A stretch of DNA of 64,000 nucleotides from Humulus lupulus (GCF_963169125.1 NC_084797.1:93963868-94027867); one strand, 5' to 3'. Shown: positions 22,621 through 35,736, counted from the first letter of the stretch. The notes: generated by a model from the sequence alone, not told the origin. Numbers and translations are program-made.

Positions 22621-25512
22621 ATCTTGGGTTTTAGATTCAGGAGCCACTAACCATGTTTGTTCTTCTATGCAGATACTTGAGTCATCAAGGGAGTTGTCAG
22701 ATGGCGAGGTGACCATGCAAGTTGGAAGTGGAGGGCTCGTTTCAACAAGAGCAAAGGGAATAGTCCATTTAATTTTTGGAAACAATTATCTTGTTTTGAA
22801 AAATGATTATTTTATTCCTAGATTTTCTAGAAATTTAGTATCTTCATCTTTGTTGCATGAACAATTTTTTAATATTTCTTTTAGTAATAATGTGATTGTT
22901 ATTTCGAAGAATGATTTCAAAATATGTCAAGGAGAACATAATAACAGACTGTATATGCTCAAACCAAATGAACGAACGCTTAATAATATAGAATTATTTA
23001 AAGTAGCAAAACCGCTAGGTAATAAATGAGGATGACACATATCTTTGGCATCTTAGACTTGGTCATATAGGTCTAGATAGGAACTCTTCCGGATTGTGAA
23101 TCTTGTCTAGAAGGGAAAATAACCAAACGACCTTTCTCAATGAAAGGCAATAGAGCCAAAGAACCTTTGGAGCTTGTACACAACGATGTTTGTGGTCCAA
23201 TCAATGTACAAGAAAGAGGTGCGTATGAGTACTTCCTCTCTTTTATTGACGATTACTCGGGATATGGTCATACTTAATTAATGCTTAGGAAATCTGAAAC
23301 CTTTGGTAATTTTCAGGAATTCAAAGCTGAGGCTGAGAAGTAGTTAGGTAAGACTCTTAAGACACTTCGATTTGATTGAGGTGGAGAATATTTGGATTCA
23401 GAATTCAAAGATTTCTTGCTGAAGCATGGTATTCTATCCCAACTCACAGCACCAGGAACGCCACAGCAAAATGGTGTTTCTGAAAGAAGAATCAGGAACC
23501 TTGTTAGACATGGTCAGGTCTATGTTAAGCTACTCATCACTTCATCTCTCATTCTGAGGACATGCACTTCAAACGATGACTTACATTTTAAATGTGTTTC
23601 CATCTAAGACAATTAGATCATGTTCTTAGACCTAAATCAGGGAAACTTGATTCAAGGTCTGAGGTGTGCATTTTTTTTGTTGGCTACGCTCCACAAACAA
23701 GAGGCAGTTATATCTATAGTCTCAAGGTTCAAAAGGTATTTGTCTCTACAAATGCAACCTTCCTTGAACATGAGTATATGAATAACTATAAACCTTGGAG
23801 CAAGGGAGTATTGGAAGAACTCACAGGTTATAAGATCCCATCACAATCATTTTCGTCATTAAATGATAAACGACAAAACGAGGAAACCACGATTCCTGAA
23901 AGAGAAACCTCGGTGCAACATTATAGTGGGAGGATTGTGAGAAAACCTATTCGCTAAGAACATGAGGCACATGTCCTTGTTTTTGATACAGACAATGATG
24001 ATCCATTAACCATTAAAGAAGCAATGGATGATCCTGAAAAGGAGAAATGGAAAGAATCCATGAACCAAGAAATGGAATCGATGTATTCCAATTCTGTCTG
24101 GAATCTTATGGATCCACCTGAAGATGTCAGGCCATAGGGTGTAAGTGAATATACAAGAAGAAAAGAGGAGTGCATGGGAAAGTAAAGACTTTCAAAGTGA
24201 AGCTAGTAGCCAAGCGTTACACTCATAGAGAAGGTATTGATTATGAAGAAACATTTTCTCATGTGGCCATGCTCAAATCCATTCAGATCCTCTTATCCAT
24301 AGCGGCTGCCAATGATTATGAGATATGCCAAATGGACGTCAAGACAACTTTTCTGAATGACTATTCTGATGAAAGTATCTATATGGTTCAACCATAAGGG
24401 TTCATAAATAATGAGGAAGATAAAAAGGTGTGCAAGTTGCTGAAATCCATTATGGATTAAAGCAAGCATATAGATGTTGGAATATAACTTTTGATGAACC
24501 AATTAAAACATATGGCTTCGAACAGAACGTTGATGAATCATGTGTGTATAAATACATCAAAGGAAAAGTGGTGATTTTCTTAGTTCTTTACGTTGATCAC
24601 ATTTTGTTCATTGCGAACAATGTAGAGACAATGTCAAACATGAAGAAATGGTTAGCCGAAAAGTTCCAAATGAAAGATTTGGGCAAGGCAAGCTATGTTC
24701 TAGGAATCCAAATCCTAAGGAATAGGAAGAACAAGCTCTTGGCACTTTCTCAGGATAATTATATAGATACAGTGCTTGAAGACTCTCTATGGAGAATTCC
24801 ACGGTCAGTTAGACCAGACATGGAATTGTTCTCTCCAAGGAACAATGGCCTAAGACACCTTAGGAGGAAGAGGATATGAGAAAGTATCCCTATGCTTCTG
24901 CGGTTGGGAATCTGATGTATGCTATGTTGTGTACTAGGTTCGACATATGTTATGAATTTGGGATTGTAAGTCATTATCAATCAAATTCTGGTTTGAAACA
25001 CTGGATTGCAGTAAAGCATATTCTCAAGTATCTTAGGAGAACAAGAGATTATATTCTTGTATATTTGGGGGGTGAGCTGAACCCCACTAGATACACTAAT
25101 TCTGATTTCCAATCAGACAAAGACAAACGAATGTCGACAATCCAGCATAGCTGATTCAACCATGGGAGTTAAATACATAGTGGCTTGTGAAACAGCTAAG
25201 GAAGCAGTTTGGTTGAGGAAGTTCTACACTTATCTGGAAGTAGTTCCAGATATGGATAAGCCACTAATCCTGTACTGTGACAACAGTGGAGCAGTAGCTA
25301 ATTCCAAAGAACCGAGAAGCCAAAAGAGAGGAAAACATATAGAAAGGAAATACCATATGGTAAGAGAGATTGTACACCAAGGTGATGTGACAGTTATGAA
25401 GATAGCATCAGAACAGAACCTAGCTGACCCATTTACCAAGACACTTCTTCCAAAGGCGTTCATGAGTCACGTGCGCAATATGGGATTAAGTGAAATGCCT
25501 CACTTGCTTTGA
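22621..25512 (+). pseudogene. Copia pol: protease, integrase, RT, RNase H (broken)
   Basis: Protease: SWVLDSGATNHV (about 22622). Integrase: KEPLELVHNDVCGP, FIDDYSGY and APGTPQQNGVSERR (23160-23490), broken by stops at 23027, 23276 and 23341 and by frame shifts. RT: DYEETFSHVAMLKSI, QMDVKTTFLN and LYVDHILFIANN. The catalytic YVDD is changed to YVDH at 24589-24600, which would abolish activity. RNase H: LILYCDNSGAVANS, KHIERKYHMVRE and QNLADPFTK to 25512. The end lies 16 bp before the 3' LTR. Confidence 0.85.
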
Positions 25513-25527
25513 GGGTAAGTGGTAGAT

Positions 25528-25858
25528 TGTTAGGATTGAGACCCTAAGATTATGTAAAGAAATTTTATTGGTTTTAAATAAAAGTACAATCTTATTATAT
25601 TTTCATGTTATAATTTTTGTTTGAATTAATTATATAATAATATCAAGAAAATTTCCTATTCATTCATGAGAATATGATCTTGTATTAGTACGAGAGAATT
25701 AAGATCATATAAAATGAAAAAAATAATCAGTAACATATTAATGTATCGAATCTTTAATGATTGGTTACTAGTACAGTTTGCTAAGCATATGAGATGTGAG
25801 TAATCTCAATTCGGATTAGTGATGTCGATAGACATTTAGTAAAGGTTCTGTATATAAT
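25528..25858 (+). repeat. 3' LTR of the copia element, first part
   Basis: It starts TGTTAGGATTGAGACC directly after the purine-rich GAGGGTAAGTGGTAGA that follows RNase H. It stops at the insertion of the gag-only element and resumes after 30465. Put together, the LTR is about 2.0 kb. Confidence 0.85.
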
Positions 25859-27336
25859 TGTGGATGCCAAAAATCCACCAAATAAAAAATCTCTAGTCCC
25901 TGGTTGGAACACAGGGATTAAGGTCACTTAGTCATGCTATTGGGCTCGAGCCTGTAGGCCTTTTTGAATACAGGAGATCGTCTCATAAGAAACACATTAT
26001 GAGCCATAAGGTTTGGCCCTACTAAGCTAAGGGACCACAATGAACACTGCCAGAGGATAGGTGCACAAGGCCCTCACATAGTGAGGTCCGACATGCCCGC
26101 ACGAGGTTGACGTGCTCATGGGTCAAGATGCACTCACACGCGTAAACGCTACCAAAGACACCCGGGACATACACCTATCTGCATGAAAAGGGCACCACGT
26201 ACCCAGGCGCCTCACGAGACCCCCCGTCTCGCGAGCCTATCACCCGCATTTCACGAAGAGGCACTTGCGGTGCTACGGGTGTCTCACGCCAATGACCCAC
26301 AAGCCCACCTTGCACCTCGCAGGGAATAGTCTCGCGTCCGGAGGAATGCCGCGCGCCAAGGGTGTCGCACAACCATGCGTCTCACGCAAGAGGGGCGCCT
26401 CGTGCCTGGCGTCTCACCCCCAAGCCTCGTGCCTCGCGTCTCGCCCCCAAGCCTCGCACAGCGAGGCCATGCGCCTCGTGCCTGGCGTCTCACCCCCAAG
26501 CCTCGCACAGTGAAGCCATGCGCCTCGCGCCTGGTGTCTCGCCCCCAAGCCTCGCGCCTAGCATCTCACCCCCAAGCCTCGCACAGCGAGGCCATGCGCC
26601 TTGTGCCTGGTGTCTCGCCCCCAAGCCTCGGACAGCGAGGCCGTGTATCTCGCGAAGCAATCTCGCACGCCTAAGGGCCTCACCCAGGTGCGTCTCACGT
26701 GGGCGTTCCCGTGGCCTCGCCCAAGTGCGTCTCGTGTAGGCATCCCCATGGCCTTGCGCCTCACGTAGCCGTAGCCTCCATCTCGCGAAGCCATCTCGCA
26801 CGCCTAAGGGCCTCGCCCAGGTTAGCCTCACATAGGCGTTCTCAGGGCCTAGCCTAGGTGCGCCTCACGTAGACATTCCCATGGCCTCATGCAGCCGCAG
26901 TGTGGGTCTTGCGCCAAGCAGCCCTCGGCCACGCACCTAAAGCCTTACGGCATGGGTCTCGCACCAAGCACCCCATGGCCTCGCTCCAAGGGTCTCACTC
27001 ATGAAGGTTGCAAAGCAATGTTCTCGCAAGGTGAGATCCTAATCACATGCATAAGCGTCATGCCACACCGCACACGCAGTATGCCCCATTGAAGAGGCCT
27101 TACCTCCTTTCCTGAGGAAAGTGCCACCAATGGGGCACCACTCTCCCTATGAGCCCCATGAGATGTAAAGTCAGAAAGGGCCTCACAAAGATTCGACATG
27201 AAGTCAGGAGAGACACGGAGTGAGCCTACAGACCAAGAAGAGTCAGAGTACAGATACGGTGTCCATGCCAGACAGGTAGTGGCAGTACAAAAATGGTACA
27301 TGGTCAGGACTCCCTCAGCGCGCTTATGAGGGGTCA
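25859..27336 (+). repeat. 5' LTR of the gag-only element (promoter end deleted)
   Basis: It begins TGTGGATGCCAAAAATCC and parallels 28475 onward until GCTTATGAGG (about 27328), where it jumps to GTCAACA. About 400 bp present in the other LTR (30068-30455), including its TATA box, is absent. This copy therefore has no visible core promoter. Confidence 0.8.
26390..26650. repeat. 49 bp GC-rich tandem array in the 5' LTR
   Basis: About five units of the type GCCATGCGCCTCG, nCCTGGnGTCTC and CCCCCAAGCCTCG, with the dyad CCTCGC ACA GCGAGG in complete units. It keeps several frames open by chance. None encodes a recognisable protein. Confidence 0.85.
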
Positions 27337-27359
27337 ACAACAGGGCAAAGTGCCATTGC

Positions 27360-27806
27360 TTTGTCATTACGCTTAAAGGAGTGGCATACAAGTGGTTCTA
27401 GAGGTTAAGGCCAGGAACAATCAAATCATGGCAGCAATTCTCTTATGAATTTCTTCAGCAACATCATGCAGCCTGTGATTACATCATGCCAATTACCAGC
27501 CTCGCTAACATAAAACAAGGTGAGAATGAAAGTCTGAAGAACTATATCCATAGGTTCAATATGGAAGCAACGAAGGTGGGAAGTTTAACCAAAGCAGATC
27601 TCAAGATGGCTATTACCGCCGGAGTACGACCAGGAAGCAGGTTATGGGGTAACATGCTCAAAAGAGAAGTTTCGAATTTGGATGACTTCTTCAAGAGAGC
27701 ACAGAAGTACATACGTGTGGAAGAGGGCCATAAGAACTCGAATGTTGAAGAAAGGGAACCTTCCTTCAGTCGCCCTACTACCAATACGACTGAAGATTCC
27801 ATATAG
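27360..27806 (+). pseudogene. Gag core fragment of the gag-only element
   Basis: The frame shows KWF, one stop, then LRPGTIKSWQQFSYEF, then LANIKQGENESLKNYIHRFN and AITAGVRPGSRLWGNML, then FFKRAQKYIRVEE. It is collinear with the gag of the 56-58 kb Tat element, where [19 protein letters not shown] occupies the same place. That places it in Ty3/gypsy capsid-type gag. It ends at TAG 27804 with no zinc knuckle or protease after it. The N-terminus is missing next to the truncated LTR. Confidence 0.8.
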
Positions 27807-27906
27807 AAGGGGGTGTCGGGCTAGAGGGGTCACTGACCAAGTTTGAGATTGAACTAAGACCATCTAGCCATGACAGTCTCGACCCGAGGGGAGATCACCT
27901 CAAAAA

Positions 27907-28195
27907 TCACAAAAAGGGTTTCAAAAGTAGACGCTTGCAGAAAGGGTCTCCAAAGTAGACGCTTGCAAAAAGGGTCTCAAAAGTAGACGCTTGCAGAAAG
28001 GGTCTCCAAAGTAGACACTTGCAAAAAGGGTCTCAAAAGTAGACGCCTGCAAAAAGGGTCTACAAAGTAGACGCTTGCAAAAAGGGTCTCAAAAGTAGAC
28101 ACTTGAAAAAAGGGTCTCAAAGCAGATGCTTCCAAAAAGGGTTTCAAAGAAGACGCTTGCAAAAAGGATCTCAAAGAAGACGCTTGCAAAAATAG
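27907..28195. repeat. 28 bp tandem array
   Basis: About ten units of GGGTCTC-AAAAGTAGACGCTTGCAAAAA, with a period of 28-29 bp and few substitutions. It lies between gag and the purine tract. Units are contiguous without spacers. Confidence 0.9.
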
Positions 28196-28474
28196 TACTA
28201 TGCCTAATGACGAGAAGGACGCTTCTCGCAAGAAATAATAAGTGCGTGCGAAAATATATAAAAGGATAACTAGAACCGAAGGGGTCAATATATCCTTATA
28301 GATACAATCAAGGTGCACCAAAGAGAGACCTACCGAACCCCCTTTCACGGGGTTCCAAAGGACCTCGAGCATGATAAATACCAAAAAAAAAAAGAAAAAA
28401 AAATAGGGATAATAAAAAGGAAGAGAAGAGTCTACAAGAATGCCTCAAGGCCTCCCTATAGACTGGGGGGCAAG

Positions 28475-30460
28475 GGTGGATGCCAAAAATCCACCAAATA
28501 AAAATCTCTAGTCCCTGGTTGGAACACAGGGATATAAGTCACTTAGTCATGCTATTGGGCTCGAGCCTGTAGGACTTTTTTAATAAAGGAGATCTTCTCA
28601 TGAGTAACAACACATTATGAGCCATAAGGTTTGGCCCTGCTAAGCTAAGAGGCCACAATGAACACTGCCAGAGGATAGGTGCACAAGGCCCTCACATAGT
28701 GAGGTCTGACGTGCCCACACGAGGTTGACGTGCTCATGGGTCAAGATGCACTCACACGCGTAAACACTACCAAAGACACCCGGGACATACACCTATTTGC
28801 ATGCAAAGGGCACTAAGTACCCAGGCACCTCACGAGGCCTCCCGTCTCACGAGCCTATCACGCGCATTTCACGAAGAGGCACTTGGGGTGCTACGGGTGT
28901 CTCGCGCCAATGACCCACGAGCCCACCTTGTACCTCGCGAGGAATAGTCTCGCATCCGGAGGCACGCCGCACGCCAAGGGTGTCGCACACCCATGCGTCT
29001 CGCACAAGAGGCGTGCCTCGTGCCTGGTGTCTCGCCCCCAAGCCTCGCACAACGAGGCCATGCGCCTCGCGCCTGGCGTCTCGCCCCCAAGCCTCGTACA
29101 GCAAGGCCATGCGCCTCGCACCTGGTGTCTCGCCCCCAAGCCTCGCATAGCGAGGCCATGCGCCTCGCGCCTGGTGTCTCGCCCCCAAGCCTCACATAGC
29201 GAGGCCATGCACCTAGCGCCTGACATCTCACCCACAAGCCTCGCACAGCGGGCCATGCGCCTTGCGCCTGGTGTTTCGCCCCCAAGCCTCACACAGCGAG
29301 GCCATGCGCTTCACGCCTGGTGTCTCGCCCCCAAGCCTCGCTCCTGGTGTCTCGCCCCCAAGCCTTGCACCTTGAGGCCATGCGTCTCGCGAAGGCGTCT
29401 CGCGCGCCTAAGGGCCTCACCCAGGTGCGTCTCGCATGGGCGTTCCCGTGGCCTCGCCCAGGTGTATCTCATGTAGGCATCCCCATGGCCTTGCGCCTCA
29501 CGCAGCCGTAGCCTCCGTCCCGCGAAGCCATCTCGCGCCCCTAAGGGCCTCGCCCAGGTGCGCCTCACGTAGGCGTTCTCAGGGCCTAGCCTAGGTGCGC
29601 CTCACATAGACATTCCCATGGCCTCACGCAGCCGTAGCGTGGGTCTTGCGCCAAGTAGCCCTCGGCCACACACCTAAAGCCTTACGGCATGGGTCTCACA
29701 CCAAGCACCCCATGGCCTCGCACCAAGGGTCTCGCGCATGAAGGCTGCAAAGCAATGGTCTCGCAAGGTGAGATCCTAATCACATGCATAAGCATCATGC
29801 CACATCGCACACGTAGTAGGCCCCATTGAAGAGGCCTTACCTCCTTTCCTGAGGAAAGCGCCACCAATGGGGCACCACTCTCCATGTGAGCCCCATGAGA
29901 TGTAAAGTCAGAAAGGGCCTCACAACGATTTGACATGAAGTCAGGAGCGACACGGAGTGAGCATACAGACCAAGAAGAGTCAGAGTATGGATATGGTGTC
30001 CATGCCAGACAGGTAGTGGCAGTACAAGAATGGGACATGGTCAGGACTCCCTCAGCGTGCTTATGAGGTCAGTACCCGACAAGTAGCCGGGGCATAATGT
30101 GGTACCAAGGCAGGAGTACTTTTGCATACCCCTGAAACATACTAGAGCAGACCACCACTCTTCCGACACCACTACCCCTTGTGCCATTGTCATGACAGTG
30201 TACTCATGTACTATTTTTTCCCAAGGGACCACCATGTATAAGGGGCCATTAGAGCCCAGCTATAAATAGAGCTTGACCCCTCTGAATAAAGGGTTGGAAA
30301 ATTCATTGTAAGCTGAAGCTATTAAGCAATACAATTTTTACTCCATTGTTGATCTGTGTTTATCCTTCTATAAGTCCATTCTATGTTCTCATTTAAACAT
30401 CACCTTATTTACCTTTGATTTTTCCGATCTAATTTCGTTGACGAGATTTCGCCGTCAACA
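28475..30460 (+). repeat. 3' LTR of the gag-only element (1,986 bp)
   Basis: It follows the purine tract directly. The first base is G where the other copy has T (GGTGGATGCC against TGTGGATGCC). It contains seven or so units of the GC-rich 49 bp array (29015-29365), a TATA box (TATAAATAGAG, 30261) and the end GCCGTCAACA. More array units than in the 5' LTR imply change in repeat number after insertion. Confidence 0.85.
30261..30271 (+). promoter_or_regulatory. LTR TATA box
   Basis: TATAAATAGAG stands 200 bp before the LTR end and is followed by CTTGACCCCTCTGAA and GGGTTGGAAAATTC. This block is shared with 2866-2905 of the related LTR. Confidence 0.6.
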
Positions 30461-30465
30461 ATAAT

Positions 30466-32161
30466 ATAGATTATATATGACAGGGCCGATGATAATTAAT
30501 TATCTTTATAAACTTGCTGTTTGACATAAAGATTTAATTCTTATCATGATAGATGATCATTTGTAGATCAATCTTAATTCTAAGTATTCATGAACTCCTG
30601 TTTGGGTTTATTGGATCTTTTGATTCAATCGTTAGGGTCTCTTAAAATAATGAGGCTAATGAATTTTGTTTTGGAGATTCAATATCATGGATGGCTGGGA
30701 ACATGAATTACAATATTGGAATCCATGATTTCCTAGCGGATGGAATATTGGTTCCCTTAAGGGTTAATTCTAGAACTGAATAGTTATTGAGCTCAAATCT
30801 ATAATTATATTATAGATTAATTATTCGCTAGTGAATTAATGGCACTTAGCGATCAAGAGGTAATTAGAAGGGTAAAACGATAATTTTGACCAGCTCTAAT
30901 TAACGAACCAATAATGAAGGACATAACTACATATATTGATTATATCAATGGACTACAAGAGAAAACTTTGTAAATATAATTCTATAAATACATAGAGTGC
31001 AATTCCATATTTATAGTGGAGTAATCATGGAATTAATAAATAAGATTATTAGATTAAAGAGTTTTATTAATAATTTGGTTTATTGGAGCTTCATATTATA
31101 GGTCAATGGTCCCCCGATCACCTCTGTCCTACATTGTAAAGGGTAGGGATTTCAAAAGAAAGATTTGTAGAGAGGACTAAATTGCAAAGGAATTAATTTT
31201 CTATTGCAATAAAATAATTATGTGATAATTATGGGTAATTGATTAATTGTGAATTAATTATTTGACTATATAGTTTTTATTTTGAAATATTATAGGTTAA
31301 AATTAATATTAATCTTGTTTAGATTAATATAAAGAGAAAGAATAATATATATCTTATTTAGAATATGATATTTATTTATTCAATTTAAAACTAATATTTT
31401 AAGATATTGTTAATTTTGAATTAACTGGTCTTTATGTTGGGATAAATATATTGTCTCAATAGTTGATTAAACAAACAAATGAGAAAATTAGGGAAACCCT
31501 AACTGGGTTGGGCAACACACACTGTACGACACAGTTTGTGGTGCCGAACTCAGTGATTTTTATCCCTGAGATTTGAATTTTGAATTTCTAATAAATTTGT
31601 TTAATCAATTATTTTATTATTCTTTTTAAATATAATTAAACATAAATATAAGATCAGTTTTAATTTGAATTTTTTTAATAAAATAAAGATTATTTAATTA
31701 GATTAAATATTTTTATATAAGTATGATAGTACGCAAATTTTAGAAGAAGCTTTTCATCATTTTTTTGTGAGATTAAAAATATAGACTCTCTCTCTCTAAA
31801 CATGAAAACTATTCTAAACCTCTTCTCTCAGTTAATCCTCTCTAGATCTCATGTGTTGAGTACATCTAGAGAGTCATATAAATCAACCTTTTGAATTCTA
31901 CGTGCCCACACACGTCACTGTGTGTTTGAGGATTGGTCTAGAAAATGAAGGTGTGAGCTTTCAGATTACTGGATAGGAAGATTGTTGATTTTATACTAAA
32001 AGATGCAAGGACACTTGATAGGCTACAAGAGGTAATCCCTGATCTGTTTTGTATAGGATTTAATGTTTATATATGTATTGATCTTGGCTGGTATTAATAT
32101 TTAATAAAATGGGTCCATATATTCCGTTGCACACCTTTGATTTGATCATTTACTACAAACA
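30466..32161 (+). repeat. 3' LTR of the copia element, second part
   Basis: It continues the LTR interrupted at 25858. Its last 590 bases match 19087-19647. It ends CTACAAACA and meets gypsy gag sequence with no gap. Confidence 0.85.
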
Positions 32162-35100
32162 GAAGCGCCATGTGGGTGAATGTCGAGCGAAAGCATGTTA
32201 CTTGTGTGGGGTGGTTTGACATCTCAAGAAAGACTGCTCGACTTTGAAGAAAGAGGAACCCAGGATGGCGAACAACTTGACTTCAGCTCAAGTGTTTGCC
32301 TTGGCTCAGGCAGAGCCTGAGGCTAGTCCCTCGGTGGTGGCAGGTCAGCTTTCTAGTTCTGGCACTCCATATATTGATTCTCGTGGTACACATTCATTTG
32401 TTTCTAGCATAGTGATTGATAAACTGTGTAGGCCGTTGATTATTATACCACGGGGTTTGGGACCTTATTGCCTACTGGGGAGCTAGTAGTTTCTAGGGGA
32501 TGGGTTAGGTTATTGCCATTGACGGTGGACAAGAGGGATCTATAAATGGACTTTATTGAGTTGGGGATGGACGAGTTTGACATGATTTTGGAAATGGATT
32601 GGTTAGTCAGGTATGGGGCTGCTATAGACTGCAAGAAGAAGATGGTGACTTCTGTGCCTGTGGGTGAGGACCCATTTGTTTTTATTGGCACTGTGCATGG
32701 ACCCTACACTCCCATGATATCAGCGTTGAGATCTAGATACCTATTACAAGGAGGTTGTATAGGATTCCTAGCTAGTGTGGTGGATACTACTAGGGTCATG
32801 CTAGTGGGACCAAAAGAGACCAGCTTGGTGTGTGAGTTCTTAAATGTATTCCTTGAGGACTTACCGAGAGTGCCACCGCACTGGGAGATTGAGTTGGCAC
32901 CAGGTACAATACTAGTATCAAGGGCACCATACAGAATGGCTTCAGCAGAGCTGAAGGAGTTGAAGGTACAACTATATGAATTACTAGATTTGGGGTCTAT
33001 CAGACCTAGCTTTTTACCATAGGGTGCTCCTGTTTTGTTTGTGGAGAAGAAGGATAGGACCCTAAGGATGTGTATAGATTATAGGGAGTTGAACCAGCTG
33101 ACTATCAAGAACAAGTACCCACTACCGAGGATAGACAACCTGTTTGATCAGTTGCAAGGTAAGACCGTGTTTTCAAAGATTGATCTTTGATCTGATTATC
33201 ACAAGCTAAGGATCAAGGATGAGGATATTCCAAGGACGACCTTTCGCACGAGGTATGGGCATTACGAGTTTCTAGTCATGTCATTTGGGTTGACCAATGC
33301 CCTAACAACATTTATGGATCTGATGAACAAGGTGTTCAAAAGTTATTTGGATTAGTTCGTGATTGTATTCATCGAAGACATCCTAGTTTACTCTCATTCA
33401 GAGTTAGAGCATGAGCAACATCACTAATTGGTATTGCAGAGATTGAGGGAGCACCGATTGTATGCCATGTTTAGAGAGTGCGAGATTTGGTTACCGCAGG
33501 TGACATTCCTTGGTCACATAGTCAATGGAGATGGGATCAAGGTAGATTCGACCAAGGTAGAAGTAGTTAGAGATTTGCCGAGGCCAAGGAACGCCTCAGA
33601 GGTTAGGAGTTTCCTTCAGTTGGTGAGGTATTATCAATTATTTGTGGAAGGATTCTACAAGATTGCTACACCATTGCTGGAGTTGACATGGAAGTACCTG
33701 GAGTTTGTGTAGTCAGACAAATGTGAATAGCTTCCAGAATTGAAGCGACAGTTGATTACTGCTCCGGTGTTGAGTTTTCCTTCAGATGGGGATAAGTTTG
33801 TGGTGTATTGTGATGCATCGAGACTACGCAAAGTGGGAAGGTTAGGATGTGTGCTAATGCAAAGTGGGAAGGTTATTGCCTATGCATCGCGACAACTGAA
33901 GGAATACGAGCAGTTGTACCCGACTCATGATTTGGAGTTGGCAGCAGTGCTATTTGCACTAAAAGTGTGGCGACACTATTTGTATGGAGAGAAGTGTGAG
34001 ATATACTACGATCATAAGAGTTTGAAGTATTTCTTCTCTCAGAAGGATCTAAATATGAGACAGAGACATTGGCGAGAGTTAGTAAAGGATTATGACTGTG
34101 AGATCCTTTATCATCCAGGGAAAGCCAATGTAGTGGAAGACGCTTTGAGTCGGAGGGGCCCATAAGAGTTGCTTAGTTCGAAACAGGATTCGAAGGAATT
34201 GGCAGAAGACATGACCAGAGCAAAGATAGAATTGGTAGTGGACCGCTTGGACAATATTACTTTGCAGTCCACTCTATTGGAGAGAACAGAGGAGGGCTAG
34301 ATGAGTGATCCACAATTGATGAAGTTTAGAGAAGATATCCTAGCTGGAGTAGTTAAGGACTATTCCATTGCAGAGATGGGTTTGTTGAGAAACAAGGATT
34401 GAATTTTTGGTCTAATGGACATGGGTATAAGATGAGAGATCTTTGATGAATCTTAACCACACCGTATTTCATTACATCCTGGCACCACAAAGATGTATCA
34501 AGATCTAAGGTCTTTGTACTAGTGGCCTTGGATGAAGAAGTACGTGGTCGACTATTTGGAAAAGTGTTTAACGTGTCAGCAGTAGAAGGCTAAACACTAG
34601 CGGCCAGCGAGGTTGTTACAGCCTTTAGGTATTCTTGAGTGGAAATGGGAAGATATTACTTTGTGTTTTCTAGGAGGCTTGCGCAAGACACTAGGGCAAC
34701 ATGACTCGGTATGGGTGATAGTAGATAGATATACCAAGTCAGCTCATTTTCTGCCAGTGAAGACAAATTATAATGTGGACCAGCATGCACAGCTGTATGT
34801 GAGGGAGAATGTATGTCTCCATGGGGTTCCAAAATCTATAGTGTTGAACTGGGATCCCATTTTTACCTCCAAGTTTTGGGGTAGCTTGCACAAGGCTATG
34901 GGGACTCAGTTGAAGTTTAGTATAGCCTATCATCCTTAGACAAACGGGTAGTCTTAGAGGATAATTCATATATTGGAGGATATGCTTAGAGCATGCGTGC
35001 TCAATTTTGAGGGATCTTGGAGTAAGTATCTTTCGTGGATTGAGTTTTCATACAATAATAGTTATCAATCAATGACTGGAGTAGCTCCATATGAGATGTT

Positions 35101-35699
35101 GTATGGAAGGAACTGTAGGTCACCCATTCATTGGGATAAGATGGGAGAAAGGGAGTATTTGGGTCTAGAGATGGTTCAGAGGATTAATGAAGCTAATGAG
35201 AAGATTCGACTCAAATGCTCACCTCACAGAGTAGACAGAAAAGCTACGCTGACCCTAAGCATATGGACGTGGAGTTACAAGTATGGGACCATGTATTTCT
35301 ATGAGTTTTGTCAGTGCAAGGAGTAAAGAGGTTTTGAAAGAAGGGTAAGCTGAGCCCTAAGTTTGTAGGACCCTTCGAGGTCCTGGAGAGGATCAGGCAG
35401 GTAGTCTATAGATTGGCCCTGCCCCCGTCATTATTAGGAGTTCATGATGTGTTTCACATCTCAATTCTTCGGAAGTAAGTGTCAGATATGACCCATGTAT
35501 TGGGATATGAAGATCTGGAGCTACAGACGGACTTGTCCTATGAGGAGCGACCAGTTCAGATCCTAGATATAAAGGACAAGGTTCTGAGGAACAAGACGAT
35601 TCCTCTAGTAAAAGTTTTATGGAGGAATAGAAAGGTCAAGGAAGCGACCTGGGAGCTAGAGATAGTTATGTCGGATCAGCATCCTGATTTATTCAGGTG
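32162..35699 (+). pseudogene. Gypsy gag end, protease, RT, RNase H, integrase (decayed)
   Basis: In order: a zinc knuckle with GECRAKACYLCG and HLKKDC (32175-32240); a protease with IDSRGTHSFVSS, where DSGATHSF is expected (Gly to Arg at the active loop); RT with [25 protein letters not shown] and FIEDILVYS, where the catalytic FIDD reads FIED; RNase H (33740-34165, with [17 protein letters not shown] and VVEDALSRR); integrase (34500-35330, with WVIVDRYTKSAHFLPV); and a chromodomain-like end, KVLWRNRKVKEATWE. More than ten stops are seen, for example at 33187, 33355 and 34162. Both catalytic changes make it dead. Confidence 0.85.
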
Positions 35700-35736
35700 A
35701 ATTTCGAGGACGAAATTTTTAGTAGGAGGGGATAGT

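Larger units (their letters stand above)
25859..30460 (+). mobile_element. Non-autonomous gag-only LTR retrotransposon (TR-GAG-like)
   Basis: This 4.6 kb element is flanked by the perfect duplication ATAAT (25854-25858 and 30461-30465) inside the copia LTR. It has LTRs at 25859-about 27336 and about 28475-30460 around a 1.1 kb interior. The interior holds only a gag fragment, a 28 bp tandem array and a purine tract (GACTGGGGGGCAAGG). There is no protease, RT or integrase, so it must be mobilised by a partner. The related LTR at 1719-3063, which follows pol, suggests a Tat-lineage helper. Confidence 0.85.
19087..32161 (+). mobile_element. Ty1/copia retrotransposon (decayed, LTRs interrupted)
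   Basis: The order is 5' LTR fragment (19087-19647), primer site, leader, gag, protease, integrase, RT, RNase H and 3' LTR (25528-25858 continued at 30466-32161). Protease-integrase-RT order and the motifs LDSGATNHV and DVKTTFLN identify copia. It is inserted in a chromovirus-like gypsy element: sequence from 32162 is gypsy gag. Each LTR was later hit by another element. Many stops make it inactive. Confidence 0.85.

Noticed and set aside
26265..26840. Long overlapping frames on both strands (also 28869-29568)
   Set aside because: They follow from the GC-rich 49 bp array inside an LTR. Products are low-complexity and occur in several frames at once.
27907..28195. Regular 28 bp repeats resembling a CRISPR array
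   Set aside because: Units are contiguous with no unique spacers, there are no cas genes, and the setting is a plant retroelement.
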